Assembly (NCBI RefSeq): GCF_000015165.1
Contig: NC_009485.1
Location: 6,715,501-6,779,500, forward strand
Direction of reading: 5' to 3'
From: Bradyrhizobium sp. BTAi1
Lineage (GTDB): Bacteria; Pseudomonadota; Alphaproteobacteria; Rhizobiales; Xanthobacteraceae
Length of the DNA: 64,000 nucleotides
The translations under genes were made by a program, and so were the position numbers. How positions within the stretch are numbered: the first letter of the stretch is position 1; the number at the start of each line of letters is the position of its first letter. Positions 25,465 to 34,398 of the stretch are shown here, one piece after another. The notes under the pieces were generated by a model. The model saw only the letters and a program-made list of their open reading frames with translations. It was not told the origin of the DNA and did not search any database.

Positions 25465-25880
25465 GCTCGACCGTCCGACACGTCAACGCAGATGGCACCA
25501 CCATAGGCTAACGCGCCCATAGGTTGCAATCACGTTCGCACGACGTGCTCAGCCAGTCGGGTCCGCATGGCACATCGGCATGAGTGATGCGCGTGGCATG
25601 CAGCAATGGCAGCATGGCCGAATGCCACCGTGGTCTGCTGCAGATCCGCACGATGACCAGAATGCCCGCCCCCATGCCCCGACCTCGCCTTCGCTGAAGG
25701 CTTAAGCGGGCCGGTGACGAAAGGCTCTTGCGGCGCGAGGGCGACCACAGCGCCGATACGGCGCTTTGGAACGGGAGAACGGAACTTTTTGTCGCGTCGG
25801 AACTTTAACCCATGTCGCTGCCAGGGCTGGCAACACATGCACACTGGCCGCGAGGGGGATTGTTGCAAGGGCGTTTAGCG
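25465..25880. other. 416-bp intergenic region with small hairpins and repeated GGAAC
   Basis: I see no credible gene here. It has a GCCTTC-GCT-GAAGGC hairpin (25687-25701) and an AGCGCC-GATAC-GGCGCT hairpin followed by TTT (25749-25767). GGAAC occurs three times, at 25768, 25781 and 25799. GGAAC is the -35 half of EcfG-type stress promoters, but none of the three copies is followed by CGTT at 16-17 bp, so I do not call a promoter. CATGGC/GCATG-type short words recur around 25567-25625 without a fixed period. Confidence 0.5.
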
Positions 25881-26075
25881 ATGCGATTTGTGAATTCAAC
25901 GGACGAAAGCTTGTTGGCCTATTACGAGAGTGTCCGGAAGCAGGTAGCCGCCGATAGCCGGATCGGGGGCCCCTATCGCCTGATCGGGGACAGGGCCAAG
26001 CAATATGCCCAGGAGCTGCAGGCCGAGATGCGGCGGCGGGAGCTGCGCTTCACGCCGATCGAGTGGCCGCACTGA
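25881..26075 (+). CDS. small hypothetical protein
   Basis: This is a 64-residue product from the ATG at 25881 with a weak AAGGG upstream. The frame is open 23 codons further upstream, but that part has no resemblance to a protein N-terminus. The sequence starts MRFVNSTDESLLAYYESVRK and is charged and helical, ending FTPIEWPH. It resembles short Bradyrhizobium proteins of unknown role. It stands alone, with noncoding DNA on both sides. Confidence 0.55.
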   Translation: MRFVNSTDESLLAYYESVRKQVAADSRIGGPYRLIGDRAKQYAQELQAEMRRRELRFTPIEWPH

Positions 26076-26218
26076 CCTGATGATTTCAGGGACGGCATGC
26101 ATCACGCCGATGCATATGCCAGACGGCAGTTCTTGATGTGCCGGTGCTCGTTGCTGTGGCTCTCCCCTTGTGAGCAGGGCTATCGCATTTGAGATCGAAA
26201 TGTTGCGCTGGTCTGTCC

Positions 26219-26317
26219 CCACGTCGTCATGGCCGGGCTTGTCCCGGCCATCCACGTCGTCCGGCATGCTGAGGACGACGTGGATGCCCGGGACAGAGCC
26301 CGGGCATGACGATGTGG
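26219..26317. repeat. palindromic intergenic repeat, family B
   Basis: The left arm begins CCACGTCGTCATGGCCGGG and the right arm ends GCCCGGGCATGACGATGTGG. Each arm contains its own shorter hairpin (GGCCGGG-CTTGT-CCCGGCC and GCCCGGG-ACAGAG-CCCGGGC). The whole can fold as a cruciform or as two side-by-side stems. It is unrelated in sequence to family A. It lies in the 363-bp gap between a small gene and the end of the second importer's receptor gene; the rest of that gap shows nothing convincing. Confidence 0.85.
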
Positions 26318-26438
26318 AAATGGCTTCGCGAAAAACTCAGATTGGCCATATGCAATTGCCTTCCCCTTGTGAGTCCACACGGGGAAAAGCACTGTCTTGG
26401 GCAGCGCGGCTGCGGCGCCAATTGACTGTGAGGCCCGA

Positions 26439-27926
26439 TCACTCCCAGGACCAGCTCGAGAAATCATTCTCGAACTGCGGCACGTCCTTCCAGACGCCCT
26501 TCAGCTTCTTGTTGATGATCGTGATCCATTGCGGCTGGAACAGGAAACCGGCGGCAGCGTCGGTCGCCAGCATGCGCTGGGCGTCGCCGAGCAGCTTGGC
26601 GCGCTCCGTCTCGTTCGGCGTATCGACGATCTGCTGATACAGCCTGTCGAACGCCTCGGACTGATAGCCGAAATAGTAGTTCTTCTCGGTGAACTTCACG
26701 AGATCGAACGGCTCGACATGCGAGACGATCGTCAGGTCGAAATCGTGCGGGCCGTTGAAGACCTGAGACAGCCACGCCGCCCATTCGAGATTCTCGATCT
26801 TGGCGATGATGCCGACCTTGGCCAATTGCGCCGCGAGCACCTCGCCGCCCTGCCGCGCATAGGCCGGCGGCGGCAGCCGTAGAGAGAGCTGCAGCGGCGT
26901 AGTTACGCCGGCCTCGGCAAGCAGCTTCTTGGCCTTCTCCGGATCGTAGGGATTGATGTCGGTGGTATCGACATAGCCGAGCGAGCCCGGCACGTAGAAG
27001 CTGCCGATCGGCGTGCCCAGCCCATCGACGGCGCCCTCGATCATCGCCTTGCGGTCGATCGCGGCCAGGATGGCGCGGCGGACGCGAACGTCGTCGAGCG
27101 GCTTCTTCTTGTTGTTGATGGTGACGATGGTCTTCGCCTTGGAGCCACCGATCAGCACCGTAAAGCGCGGGTCGGATTTGAACTGCGGCAAGGTGCGCGC
27201 CGAGGTGCCGCGCGGGAAGGCGTCGACATCGCCCGACAGCAGCGCCGCGACCTGCGCCGCCGGGTCGGAGATGAAGCGGATCGTCACCTTGGACAGCTTG
27301 ACCGCGGCCGCGTTGCGATAATCGGGCCATTTGTTCAAGGTCAGCGACGAGCCCTTGGCCCAGGCGCCGAGCGTATACGGCCCGGTGCCAACCGGCTGCG
27401 TCGCATTGGTCGGCGCGCTCTTCGGCTCGACGATTGATGCGGTCGCCTGTCCGAGCAGGAACGGCAGGTTCGGCTCGGAATATTTCAGCTTGATCTCGAT
27501 CGTCTCGGCATCGGGAGCTGTCACCTGTTCCATCGCTTGGAACAGCGCCTTGTCTTTGTTGGTGCTGTTGGCGGCGCCAGCGCGCTCGAACGCGAACTTC
27601 ACCGTCGAGGAATCGAACGCCTCGCCGTTCTGGAATTTAACGCCCTTGGCCAGCTTGAAGGTGTAGCTCTTCAGATCGGACGAGGCCTGCCAGCTCTGCG
27701 CCAGCAGCGGCGACACCGAGCCGTCCTCGTTGATCTTGGTCAGCGTCTCATAGACATTGTAGAGCGTGACCTCGGCGATGGCCGCGGCGGCCGCGCTGGT
27801 CGGGTCGAGGCCCGGCGGCTCCAAGGTCATGCCGACGACGACGCTGTCTTTTTTGCTCTGCGCCGAGGCCGGCCCGATGGCCGCGACGAGCGCGGCCAGT
27901 GCGACGATCGATAATCTCTTGAACAT
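26439..27926 (-). CDS. family 5 extracellular solute-binding protein, second Opp/Dpp-type importer
   Basis: This is a 495-residue receptor with a Sec signal peptide, FKRLSIVALAALVAAIGPASA, and mature start QSKKDSVVVG. Family 5 features are LAQSWQASSDLKSYTFKLA, GVKFQNGEAFDSSTVKFAFE, GTGPYTLGAW, AILAAIDRKAMIEGAVDG and GAEVLAAQLAKVGI-like segments. GGGAG precedes the ATG at 27926. Although the operon is transcribed leftward, this gene is last, 34 bp after the F-type ATPase. The ligand could be peptide or oligosaccharide; a beta-glucosidase operon starts divergently from the other end of this cluster. Confidence 0.93.
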   Translation of the reverse strand: MFKRLSIVALAALVAAIGPASAQSKKDSVVVGMTLEPPGLDPTSAAAAAIAEVTLYNVYETLTKINEDGSVSPLLAQSWQASSDLKSYTFKLAKGVKFQNGEAFDSSTVKFAFERAGAANSTNKDKALFQAMEQVTAPDAETIEIKLKYSEPNLPFLLGQATASIVEPKSAPTNATQPVGTGPYTLGAWAKGSSLTLNKWPDYRNAAAVKLSKVTIRFISDPAAQVAALLSGDVDAFPRGTSARTLPQFKSDPRFTVLIGGSKAKTIVTINNKKKPLDDVRVRRAILAAIDRKAMIEGAVDGLGTPIGSFYVPGSLGYVDTTDINPYDPEKAKKLLAEAGVTTPLQLSLRLPPPAYARQGGEVLAAQLAKVGIIAKIENLEWAAWLSQVFNGPHDFDLTIVSHVEPFDLVKFTEKNYYFGYQSEAFDRLYQQIVDTPNETERAKLLGDAQRMLATDAAAGFLFQPQWITIINKKLKGVWKDVPQFENDFSSWSWE

Positions 27927-27960
27927 TGTGTGTTTCTCCCGGACGGAACCAAATTACGCG

Positions 27961-29013
27961 TCAAAAAGGCTTGGAGACAAGAGGCGGTTGTTCTGCGGCG
28001 ACGAGCGCCGGCAGCGCCATGACGCTTTCCGCCTTGTGGCAGGCAGCCAAATGTTGCGCCGTGAGCGGCCGCAAGGCGGGAGCAGTCTCGCGACAATGAG
28101 AATCGGCGAGCGGGCAGCGCGGCGCGTAGGCGCATCCCGAGGCGCCCACGGATTGCGAGGCGATCGCGACGTTCTCGCGCCGTCGCCGGACTGCGCCGGC
28201 CTGCGCCCGCGGCACCGCATCCAGCAACGCCCGCGTATAAGGATGCGCGCATTGCCCGAACAGGTCCTCGGGCCGGCCCTGCTCGACAATGCGGCCGAGA
28301 TACATCACGGCGACCTCGTCGCAGAGATAGTCGACGACCGCGAGATCGTGGCTAATCAGGACGTAGCTGAGGCCGAACTGCTCCTGCAGGTCCTGCATCA
28401 GGTTCAGCACCTGCGCCTGCACCGAGACGTCGAGCGCCGAGACCGGCTCGTCGGCGACGATCAGCTTCGGCTGCGTGATCAGGGCGCGCGCAATCGCGAT
28501 CCGCTGCCGCTGGCCGCCGGAGAATTCATGCGGATATTTGTCCATGTCGGCATCGCGTAATCCGACCTGCCGCAGCACGTTGGCGACGCGCATGCGCAAA
28601 GACGCGCGATCGGGGCTCTCCAGAGCCGTCAGCGGCTCGGCGACGATGCGCGCGATGGTCTGGCGCGGATCGAGCGATCCATAGGGATCCTGGAACACCA
28701 TCTGGAAATCGCGCCGCGCGCGGCGCAGCTCATCCGCAGACAGCCGTTCGAGATCACGCCCCGCCATCAGCACCGCTCCCGAGGACGGCCGTTCCAGCGC
28801 CATGATCAGCCGCGCCAGAGTCGATTTGCCGGAGCCGGACTCGCCGACGATGCCGAGGCTCTTGCCGGGCATCAGCTTGAGCGAGACGCCATTCAGTGCC
28901 CGCACCTGTCCTGGCGGCCGCAGCAGGCTCTCGCGCGGCAGCGTATAGCGCTGCACGAGATCCTTGATCTCGAGCAGCGCGGTCTCGGCCCGGCGATCGA
29001 CGACCTCGCTCAC
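27961..29013 (-). CDS. Opp/Dpp-type ABC ATPase (F subunit), second importer
   Basis: The product has 350 residues from GTG 29013, which overlaps the preceding stop as GTGA; the longer upstream reading lies antiphase over the D subunit gene. Motifs are Walker A GESGSGKST, Q-loop VFQDPYGSLDPR, signature FSGGQRQRI, Walker B LIVADEPVSALD, and a CAYAPRCPLADSHC cluster. A C-terminal tail of about 25 residues beyond the cluster (ALVAAEQPPLVSKPF) is slightly longer than usual. It pairs with the D-type ATPase upstream. Confidence 0.93.
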   Translation of the reverse strand: MSEVVDRRAETALLEIKDLVQRYTLPRESLLRPPGQVRALNGVSLKLMPGKSLGIVGESGSGKSTLARLIMALERPSSGAVLMAGRDLERLSADELRRARRDFQMVFQDPYGSLDPRQTIARIVAEPLTALESPDRASLRMRVANVLRQVGLRDADMDKYPHEFSGGQRQRIAIARALITQPKLIVADEPVSALDVSVQAQVLNLMQDLQEQFGLSYVLISHDLAVVDYLCDEVAVMYLGRIVEQGRPEDLFGQCAHPYTRALLDAVPRAQAGAVRRRRENVAIASQSVGASGCAYAPRCPLADSHCRETAPALRPLTAQHLAACHKAESVMALPALVAAEQPPLVSKPF

Positions 29014-30020
29014 GCGATCACTCCCACCGGATCGCGCGTCAACGCGACATCGGTCCGGATACAGCGAACCGCATGACCAGCACCGATCTCGGCCACCGGC
29101 GGCAGCGCCGTGCGACAGGCGTCGACGACCAGATTGCAGCGATCGGCAAATGGACATCCGGCCGGCAGATCGGCGAGCTCCGGCACCGTGCCTGCGATGG
29201 TGGCAAGCCGCGTGCCCTTGCGGGCGCCGAGCCGCGGCCGCGCGCGGAACAGGCCCTGCGTGTAGGGATGGCCCATGCGCGAGAACACCGCATCCGTGGT
29301 GCCACTCTCGACCACCGTGCCGCCATACATCACGATCATGCGCTGCACATTCTCAGCGATGACACCGAGATCATGCGAGATCAGGATCATCGCCATGCCC
29401 TGCTCGGCCACGAGATCGGCGATCAGATCGAGGATCTGGCGCTGGATGGTGACGTCGAGCGCGGTGGTCGGCTCGTCGGCGATCAGCACATCCGGCTTGC
29501 AGGCGAGCGCCATGGCAATGGTGATGCGCTGGCGCTGACCGCCGGAAAATTGATGCGGATAGGCGTCGTAGCGCCGGGCGGGATCCGGTAGACCGACACG
29601 GTCGAGCAGCGCGATCGCCTGGCGCTTGGCCTCAGTGGCCGAGCATCCGGTGTGGCGCAGCAACGGCTCGGCCACCTGATGGCCGATCGTGTGCATCGGG
29701 TTGAGCGCGGTCATCGGCTCCTGGAAGATCATGCTGATGCGGTTGCCGCGTAGCGTGCAATAATCAGCCTCCGCAAGGCCGACCAGCTCACGGCCATCGA
29801 GCCTGATGTTGCCACTCACAACCGCGCTGTCGGGCAGCAGCCCGAGCAATGCGAGCGCCGTGATCGACTTGCCGCAGCCGGATTCGCCGACGATGCCGAG
29901 CGTCTCGCCGCGCCGAAGCGCGAACGACACCTCGCGCACCGCCTGCGCGGGACCCCGGCTGGTGTCGAGCCGGATGCCGAGATTCGAGACGTCGAGCAGG
30001 GCCTGATCTCCGGCGGTCAT
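29010..30020 (-). CDS. Opp/Dpp-type ABC ATPase (D subunit), second importer
   Basis: This is a 336-residue ATPase with Walker A GESGCGKSI, Q-loop IFQEPMTALNPMHT, signature FSGGQRQRI, Walker B VLIADEPTTALDVT and switch ISHDLGVIAEN. The D-type cysteine cluster PAGCPFADRCNLVVDAC is near the end. Start and stop both overlap neighbours by 4 bp. It completes the permease-permease-ATPase-ATPase-receptor order seen from 31848 to 26439. Confidence 0.94.
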   Translation of the reverse strand: MTAGDQALLDVSNLGIRLDTSRGPAQAVREVSFALRRGETLGIVGESGCGKSITALALLGLLPDSAVVSGNIRLDGRELVGLAEADYCTLRGNRISMIFQEPMTALNPMHTIGHQVAEPLLRHTGCSATEAKRQAIALLDRVGLPDPARRYDAYPHQFSGGQRQRITIAMALACKPDVLIADEPTTALDVTIQRQILDLIADLVAEQGMAMILISHDLGVIAENVQRMIVMYGGTVVESGTTDAVFSRMGHPYTQGLFRARPRLGARKGTRLATIAGTVPELADLPAGCPFADRCNLVVDACRTALPPVAEIGAGHAVRCIRTDVALTRDPVGVIA

Positions 30021-30901
30021 CGCTGCCTCGCCAGCCGCGGGTCGAGCAGGTCGCGCAGACCGTCGCCGAGCAGATTGAGGCCGAGCACGGCCAGCGCGAT
30101 CGCGGCGCCCGGATAGACGGCAAGGCTCGGCGACTGGAACAGCAGGGTCTGCGCGTCGTTCAGCATGCGCCCCCAGGACGGCTGCGGCGGCTGCGTGCCC
30201 AAGCCGAGATAGGACAGCGCCGCCTCGGCCAGGATCGCCAGTGCGAACTGGATCGTCGCCTGCACGATCAGGATCGACAGAATGTTCGGCAGCACGTGCT
30301 CGATGGTGATGCGGACGCGGCCCTTGCCGGCGGCGCGCGCGGCGAGAATGAACTCACGGGCCCAGATCGCGCCGGCCGAGCCGCGGGTGACGCGGACTAA
30401 CACCGGGATCTGGAAGATGCCGATCGCGGTGATCGACGTCACCATGCCCGGACCGATGACCGCGGCGAGCATGATCGCCGACAGCACCGCAGGAAAAGCG
30501 AAGGTGAAGTCGCTGAAGCGCATGATCAGCTCTTCCGTCCAGCCGCGCTGCGCGGCGGCGATCAGCCCGAGGCAGACGCCGCAAGTGAGGCCGATGCCGA
30601 CTGCGATGATGCCGACGAGGATGGTCGCGCGCGCGCCGACCAGCAGCAGCGAGACGATGTCGCGGCCGAGCACATCGGTGCCGAGCCAATGCGCCGCCGA
30701 TGGCGGCCGCAGCTTCGCAGCGACGTCGATCTCATAGGCCGACCACGGCGTCCAGACCAGCGACAGCAGCGCAGCGCCGAGCACCAGGAGGCACAGCAGC
30801 GCGCCGACCATGAAGCTGCGATGCCGCAAGGCCCGGCGCCAGAAGCCATTGGGCAACGGCGCGGCACTTGCAGCGGCTTGAACTGTAACCGACGAACTCA
30901 C
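30017..30901 (-). CDS. Opp/Dpp-type ABC permease (C subunit), second importer
   Basis: From GTG 30901, which overlaps the preceding stop as GTGA, the product has 294 residues. It carries the DppC signature HWLGTDVLGRDIVSLLLVGA near residue 73, an EAA-type loop AARAAGKGRVRITIEHVLP, and ALSYLGLGTQPPQPSWG near the end. The N-terminal 20 residues are Ser/Ala-rich and cytoplasmic. About six membrane helices are expected. The frame is open upstream, but only as an antiphase reading of the B permease. Confidence 0.92.
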   Translation of the reverse strand: MSSSVTVQAAASAAPLPNGFWRRALRHRSFMVGALLCLLVLGAALLSLVWTPWSAYEIDVAAKLRPPSAAHWLGTDVLGRDIVSLLLVGARATILVGIIAVGIGLTCGVCLGLIAAAQRGWTEELIMRFSDFTFAFPAVLSAIMLAAVIGPGMVTSITAIGIFQIPVLVRVTRGSAGAIWAREFILAARAAGKGRVRITIEHVLPNILSILIVQATIQFALAILAEAALSYLGLGTQPPQPSWGRMLNDAQTLLFQSPSLAVYPGAAIALAVLGLNLLGDGLRDLLDPRLARQR

Positions 30902-31848
30902 AGCTCGTGGACCTTGATGCGCGGATCGATCACCGCATAGAGGACGTCGACCACGAAGTTGACGATGATGACCATGCCCGCGAGCAGCATGACGCAGTTG
31001 CGCACGACGATCAGGTCGCGGTTGGCGATCGACTGGAAGATCAGCCGCCCGAGGCCCGGCAGATAGAACACGTTCTCGATCACGATGGTGCCGGCCAGGA
31101 GATTGGCGAATTGCAGGCCCATCACGGTGAGCACCGGGATCATCGCGTTGCGCAGCACGTGCTGCCACAGCACCTCGCGCTTCGTCAGCCCTTTGGCCCG
31201 CGCCGTGCGGACGAAGTCCTCGCGCAGCACGTCGAGCACCGCCGAGCGCGTCACCCGCGCCAGGATCGCCGCCTGCACCACCGCGAGCGCCACCGCCGGC
31301 AGCAGCAGCGATCGCAATCCGGGCCAGATGCCGTCCTCCCAGCCGGGGAAGCCGCCGGCTGACAGCCATTGCAGCTTCACCGCGAACAAGAGGATCAGCA
31401 GGATCGCAAACCAGAAGTTGGGCAGCGCGATGCCGATCTGGGTCAGCGACATCACGCCGACATCGCCCAGCCGGTTATGATGGGCCGCCGTATAGATTCC
31501 GGCCGCAAGCGCCAGCACCGTCGTCAGCAGCATCGCGAGGATCGCGAGCGGAATGGTCATCGCCAGCCGCTCGCGGATCAGTTCGGCCACCGGCGTGCCA
31601 TAGGCATAGCTGTTGCCGAGATCACCGACCACGAGCCCGCGGAGCCAATGCAGATAGCGGAGCGCCAGCGGCTGATCCAGCCCGAGCTTGACGGTCAGGG
31701 CCCTGACAGCGTCCGGCGAGGCATCCGCGCCCATCAGCATCTGGGCGGCATTCCCCGGCAACGCGTCGAGCACGAGGAAAATGATCAGCGACGCGCCGAC
31801 AAGGGTCGCAAGCAAGGTCAGGCATCGCCGCAGCAGAAAGACGCTCAT
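30898..31848 (-). CDS. Opp/Dpp-type ABC permease (B subunit), second importer
   Basis: This 316-residue permease starts at the ATG at 31848 with GGAG upstream; the in-frame ATG at 31908 would add a charged stretch before the first helix. The first helix is LLRRCLTLLATLVGASLIIF, followed by LDALPGNAAQMLMG and the loop RTARAKGLTKREVLWQHVLR. It is the first gene of the leftward cluster and is divergent from the beta-glucosidase gene across about 207 bp, which should hold both promoters. Confidence 0.92.
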   Translation of the reverse strand: MSVFLLRRCLTLLATLVGASLIIFLVLDALPGNAAQMLMGADASPDAVRALTVKLGLDQPLALRYLHWLRGLVVGDLGNSYAYGTPVAELIRERLAMTIPLAILAMLLTTVLALAAGIYTAAHHNRLGDVGVMSLTQIGIALPNFWFAILLILLFAVKLQWLSAGGFPGWEDGIWPGLRSLLLPAVALAVVQAAILARVTRSAVLDVLREDFVRTARAKGLTKREVLWQHVLRNAMIPVLTVMGLQFANLLAGTIVIENVFYLPGLGRLIFQSIANRDLIVVRNCVMLLAGMVIIVNFVVDVLYAVIDPRIKVHEL

Positions 31849-32055
31849 CCGCGCCGGGGCTCCAAATTTCGGCGGCCGCACGTTCCACAGCTTTAGGCCC
31901 CGATGCAAGCCCCGGTGCCTGCATGATTGCCCGTGTCAGACGCAGGACCGGATCGCACCAGCCCAGGCGATCCTCGCCGGATTGATCCCGGTCAACGGTT
32001 CGACGTCTGCGATCTGCATCATGCGGCCGTTCGTTCCAGTGCAGGCCCATCTCTT

Positions 32056-33408
32056 ATGACCACCCGTCCACGCTTCGTCTGGGGCGCATCCACCTCGGCC
32101 TTCCAGATCGAAGGCGCGGCGCATCGCGACGGTCGGGCCGACAGCATCTGGGATGTCTATCTGCGGGCGCCCGGCCGCGTCAGCCACAATGATACCGCTG
32201 ACATCGCGTGCGACCACTATCATCGCTATGCCGACGATGTGACGCTGATGCGCGATCTCGGCCTCGATGCCTATCGCTTCTCGATCGCCTGGCCGCGGGT
32301 GCTGCCGCAGGGACGCGGCGCGGCCAACGAAGCCGGACTTGCCTTCTACGACCGCCTGATCGATGCCCTGCTGGCCGCAGGAATCGAGCCCTGGCTCTGC
32401 CTCTATCATTGGGACCTGCCGCAGGCCCTGGGCGAGCTCGGCGGCTGGCAGAACCGCGATATCGCCGGCTGGTTCGCCGACTACACCGCACTGGTGGCGC
32501 GGCGCTATGGTGACCGGGTCAAGCGCTTCGCGACCTTCAACGAGCCTGGCGTGTTCACGCTGTTCGGCTACGGGCTGGGCTGGCATGCGCCGGGCGTCGC
32601 AGACAAGGCAGCGCTGCACCAGGCCATTCATCACGTCAATCTCAGCCATGGCCGCGCCGTCGACGTGCTGCGCCGCGACGTCGTCGGCGCCTCGATCGGC
32701 GCCATCCATAATCGCCAGCCCTGCTATCCCTGCACCAGCAGTCCCGAGGACGCGGCTGCCGCGCTGCGGCTCGCGGCCTATTGGAACGACGCCTTCCCGT
32801 TTCCGCAGGCGTTCGCCTGCTATCCGCCGGCACTGCGCGACGCCGTCACGCCCTATGTCAGGCCCGACGACATGGCGCAGATCGGCCGCCCCGTCGACTG
32901 GTTCGGGCTGAATCACTATTCGCCGCATTACGTCAAGGCCGACACCAACCTGATCGGCGCCAGTTTCGGTCCGCCGCCGCAGGCCGTGCCGCGCAGTGCG
33001 ATCGGCTGGCCCGTGGTGCCGGATGCGTTCCGCGAAACGCTGGTCGATATCGACCAGCGGTTCCGGATCCCGATCTATGTGATGGAGAACGGCACGGCCG
33101 CCGCCGACGTGATCGATCCCGCGGGCGATATCCAGGATGACGACCGGATCGGCTATCTCAAGGCCTATATCACGGCCATGGAACAGGCCATCGCCGCGGG
33201 CGCGGATGTGCGCGGCTATTTCGTCTGGTCGCTGATGGATAATTTTGAATGGGGGGCGGGCTATTCGCAGCGTTTCGGCATTGTCTATGTCGACCACGCC
33301 ACGCAGCGCCGCATTCCCAAGGCATCGGCGCGATGGTATGCGGAGATGATTGCGGCAAGGCGGTCGCCCGACGATCCGGCCGGGCCGCACAACCGGGCGG
33401 AAGAGTGA
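32056..33408 (+). CDS. GH1 beta-glucosidase
   Basis: This is a family 1 glycoside hydrolase of 450 residues with no signal peptide, so it acts in the cytoplasm on imported beta-glucosides such as cellobiose. The acid/base Glu163 is in TFNEPGV and the nucleophile Glu344 in YVMENGTA, where Met replaces the usual Thr or Ser before the Glu. N-terminal FVWGASTSAFQIEGA and C-terminal WSLMDNFEWGAGYSQRFG are diagnostic. It heads an operon with glucokinase (3 bp gap) and a Pfk-2-type kinase, giving a route from glycoside to phosphorylated hexose. The divergent importer may supply the substrate. Confidence 0.95.
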   Translation: MTTRPRFVWGASTSAFQIEGAAHRDGRADSIWDVYLRAPGRVSHNDTADIACDHYHRYADDVTLMRDLGLDAYRFSIAWPRVLPQGRGAANEAGLAFYDRLIDALLAAGIEPWLCLYHWDLPQALGELGGWQNRDIAGWFADYTALVARRYGDRVKRFATFNEPGVFTLFGYGLGWHAPGVADKAALHQAIHHVNLSHGRAVDVLRRDVVGASIGAIHNRQPCYPCTSSPEDAAAALRLAAYWNDAFPFPQAFACYPPALRDAVTPYVRPDDMAQIGRPVDWFGLNHYSPHYVKADTNLIGASFGPPPQAVPRSAIGWPVVPDAFRETLVDIDQRFRIPIYVMENGTAAADVIDPAGDIQDDDRIGYLKAYITAMEQAIAAGADVRGYFVWSLMDNFEWGAGYSQRFGIVYVDHATQRRIPKASARWYAEMIAARRSPDDPAGPHNRAEE

Positions 33409-33411
33409 GGA

Positions 33412-34392
33412 ATGAGCGATCGCGTGCTTCTGGGGGACATCGGCGGCACCAATGCGCGCTTTGCGCTGCTTGACGGAGGCACGATCGACCATGTCGAACA
33501 CCTGAAGGTCGCAGACTATCCGACCATCGATGATGCCATCACCGAGTTCCTGGCCCGGCATGCGGCCGGCGGGGCACCCGGCGCGGCCGTGCTCGACATT
33601 GCCGGTCCGATCGAGCGCAACCGCGGCATGCTGACCAATTCGACCTGGGTGATCGACGGGGCCGAGCTCAAGGCGCGCTTCAATCTGCGCTCGGCAAGGC
33701 TCCTCAACGATTTCGAGGCCGTCGGCTGGTCGCTGCCGGCGCTGCATCCGGACGATCTGTTTCCGCTCGGCGGCGACGCAGCCGTTGCTGGCGCGCCGAT
33801 GCTGGTGATCGGCCCGGGCACAGGATTCGGCGCCGCCTGCTATCTCCCGGGCGACGGCCGTCCCATGGTGGCCGTGACCGAAGCTGGCCACGCCACGCTG
33901 CCGGCGACGACCGCGCGCGAGGCCGCGGTGCTGGCCAAGATGCGCGAGCGCTTCGGCCATGTCTCGATCGAGCGGGCGCTCTCGGGCATGGGGCTCGAGA
34001 ACGTCTACCGGGCCGTTGCCGCCGTCGATGGCGTCACAGTGCCGCCGCGCGATGCGGCCGCGATCACCAGCGCCGCGCTCGACGGCAGCTGCACGACCAG
34101 CCGCGCGACGCTCGACATGTTCTGCGCCTGGCTCGGCGCCGTCGCCGGCAATCTGACCTTGACGTTCTGCGCCCGCGGCGGCGTCTATATCGCCGGCGGC
34201 ATCCCGCCGCGCTTTCCCGACTATTTCGCCAGGTCCGATTTCCGCCGGCAGTTCGAGAGCAAGGGACGCTATGACAGCTATCTGCGTCCGATCCCGGTGC
34301 ACCTCGTCACCAAGCCGGATATCAGCTTCCTTGGTCTCAAATCGTTCTATGAATCCGTCATTCCCGCGAGCGGCGGCGCTCCCACACGCTGA
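33412..34392 (+). CDS. glk: glucokinase
   Basis: This 326-residue enzyme phosphorylates glucose with ATP to glucose 6-phosphate. It is of the Glk (non-ROK) type: phosphate loop LLGDIGGTNARFALLD at residues 5-20, a sugar-binding segment NSTWVIDGAEL, NDFEAVGW, GPGTGFGAACYL near residue 133, and AGGIPPRFPDYF near 260. It starts 3 bp after the beta-glucosidase stop and ends 6 bp before the Pfk-2 gene. The order fits glucose released by the glycosidase being phosphorylated at once. Confidence 0.94.
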   Translation: MSDRVLLGDIGGTNARFALLDGGTIDHVEHLKVADYPTIDDAITEFLARHAAGGAPGAAVLDIAGPIERNRGMLTNSTWVIDGAELKARFNLRSARLLNDFEAVGWSLPALHPDDLFPLGGDAAVAGAPMLVIGPGTGFGAACYLPGDGRPMVAVTEAGHATLPATTAREAAVLAKMRERFGHVSIERALSGMGLENVYRAVAAVDGVTVPPRDAAAITSAALDGSCTTSRATLDMFCAWLGAVAGNLTLTFCARGGVYIAGGIPPRFPDYFARSDFRRQFESKGRYDSYLRPIPVHLVTKPDISFLGLKSFYESVIPASGGAPTR

Positions 34393-34398
34393 CAGAGA

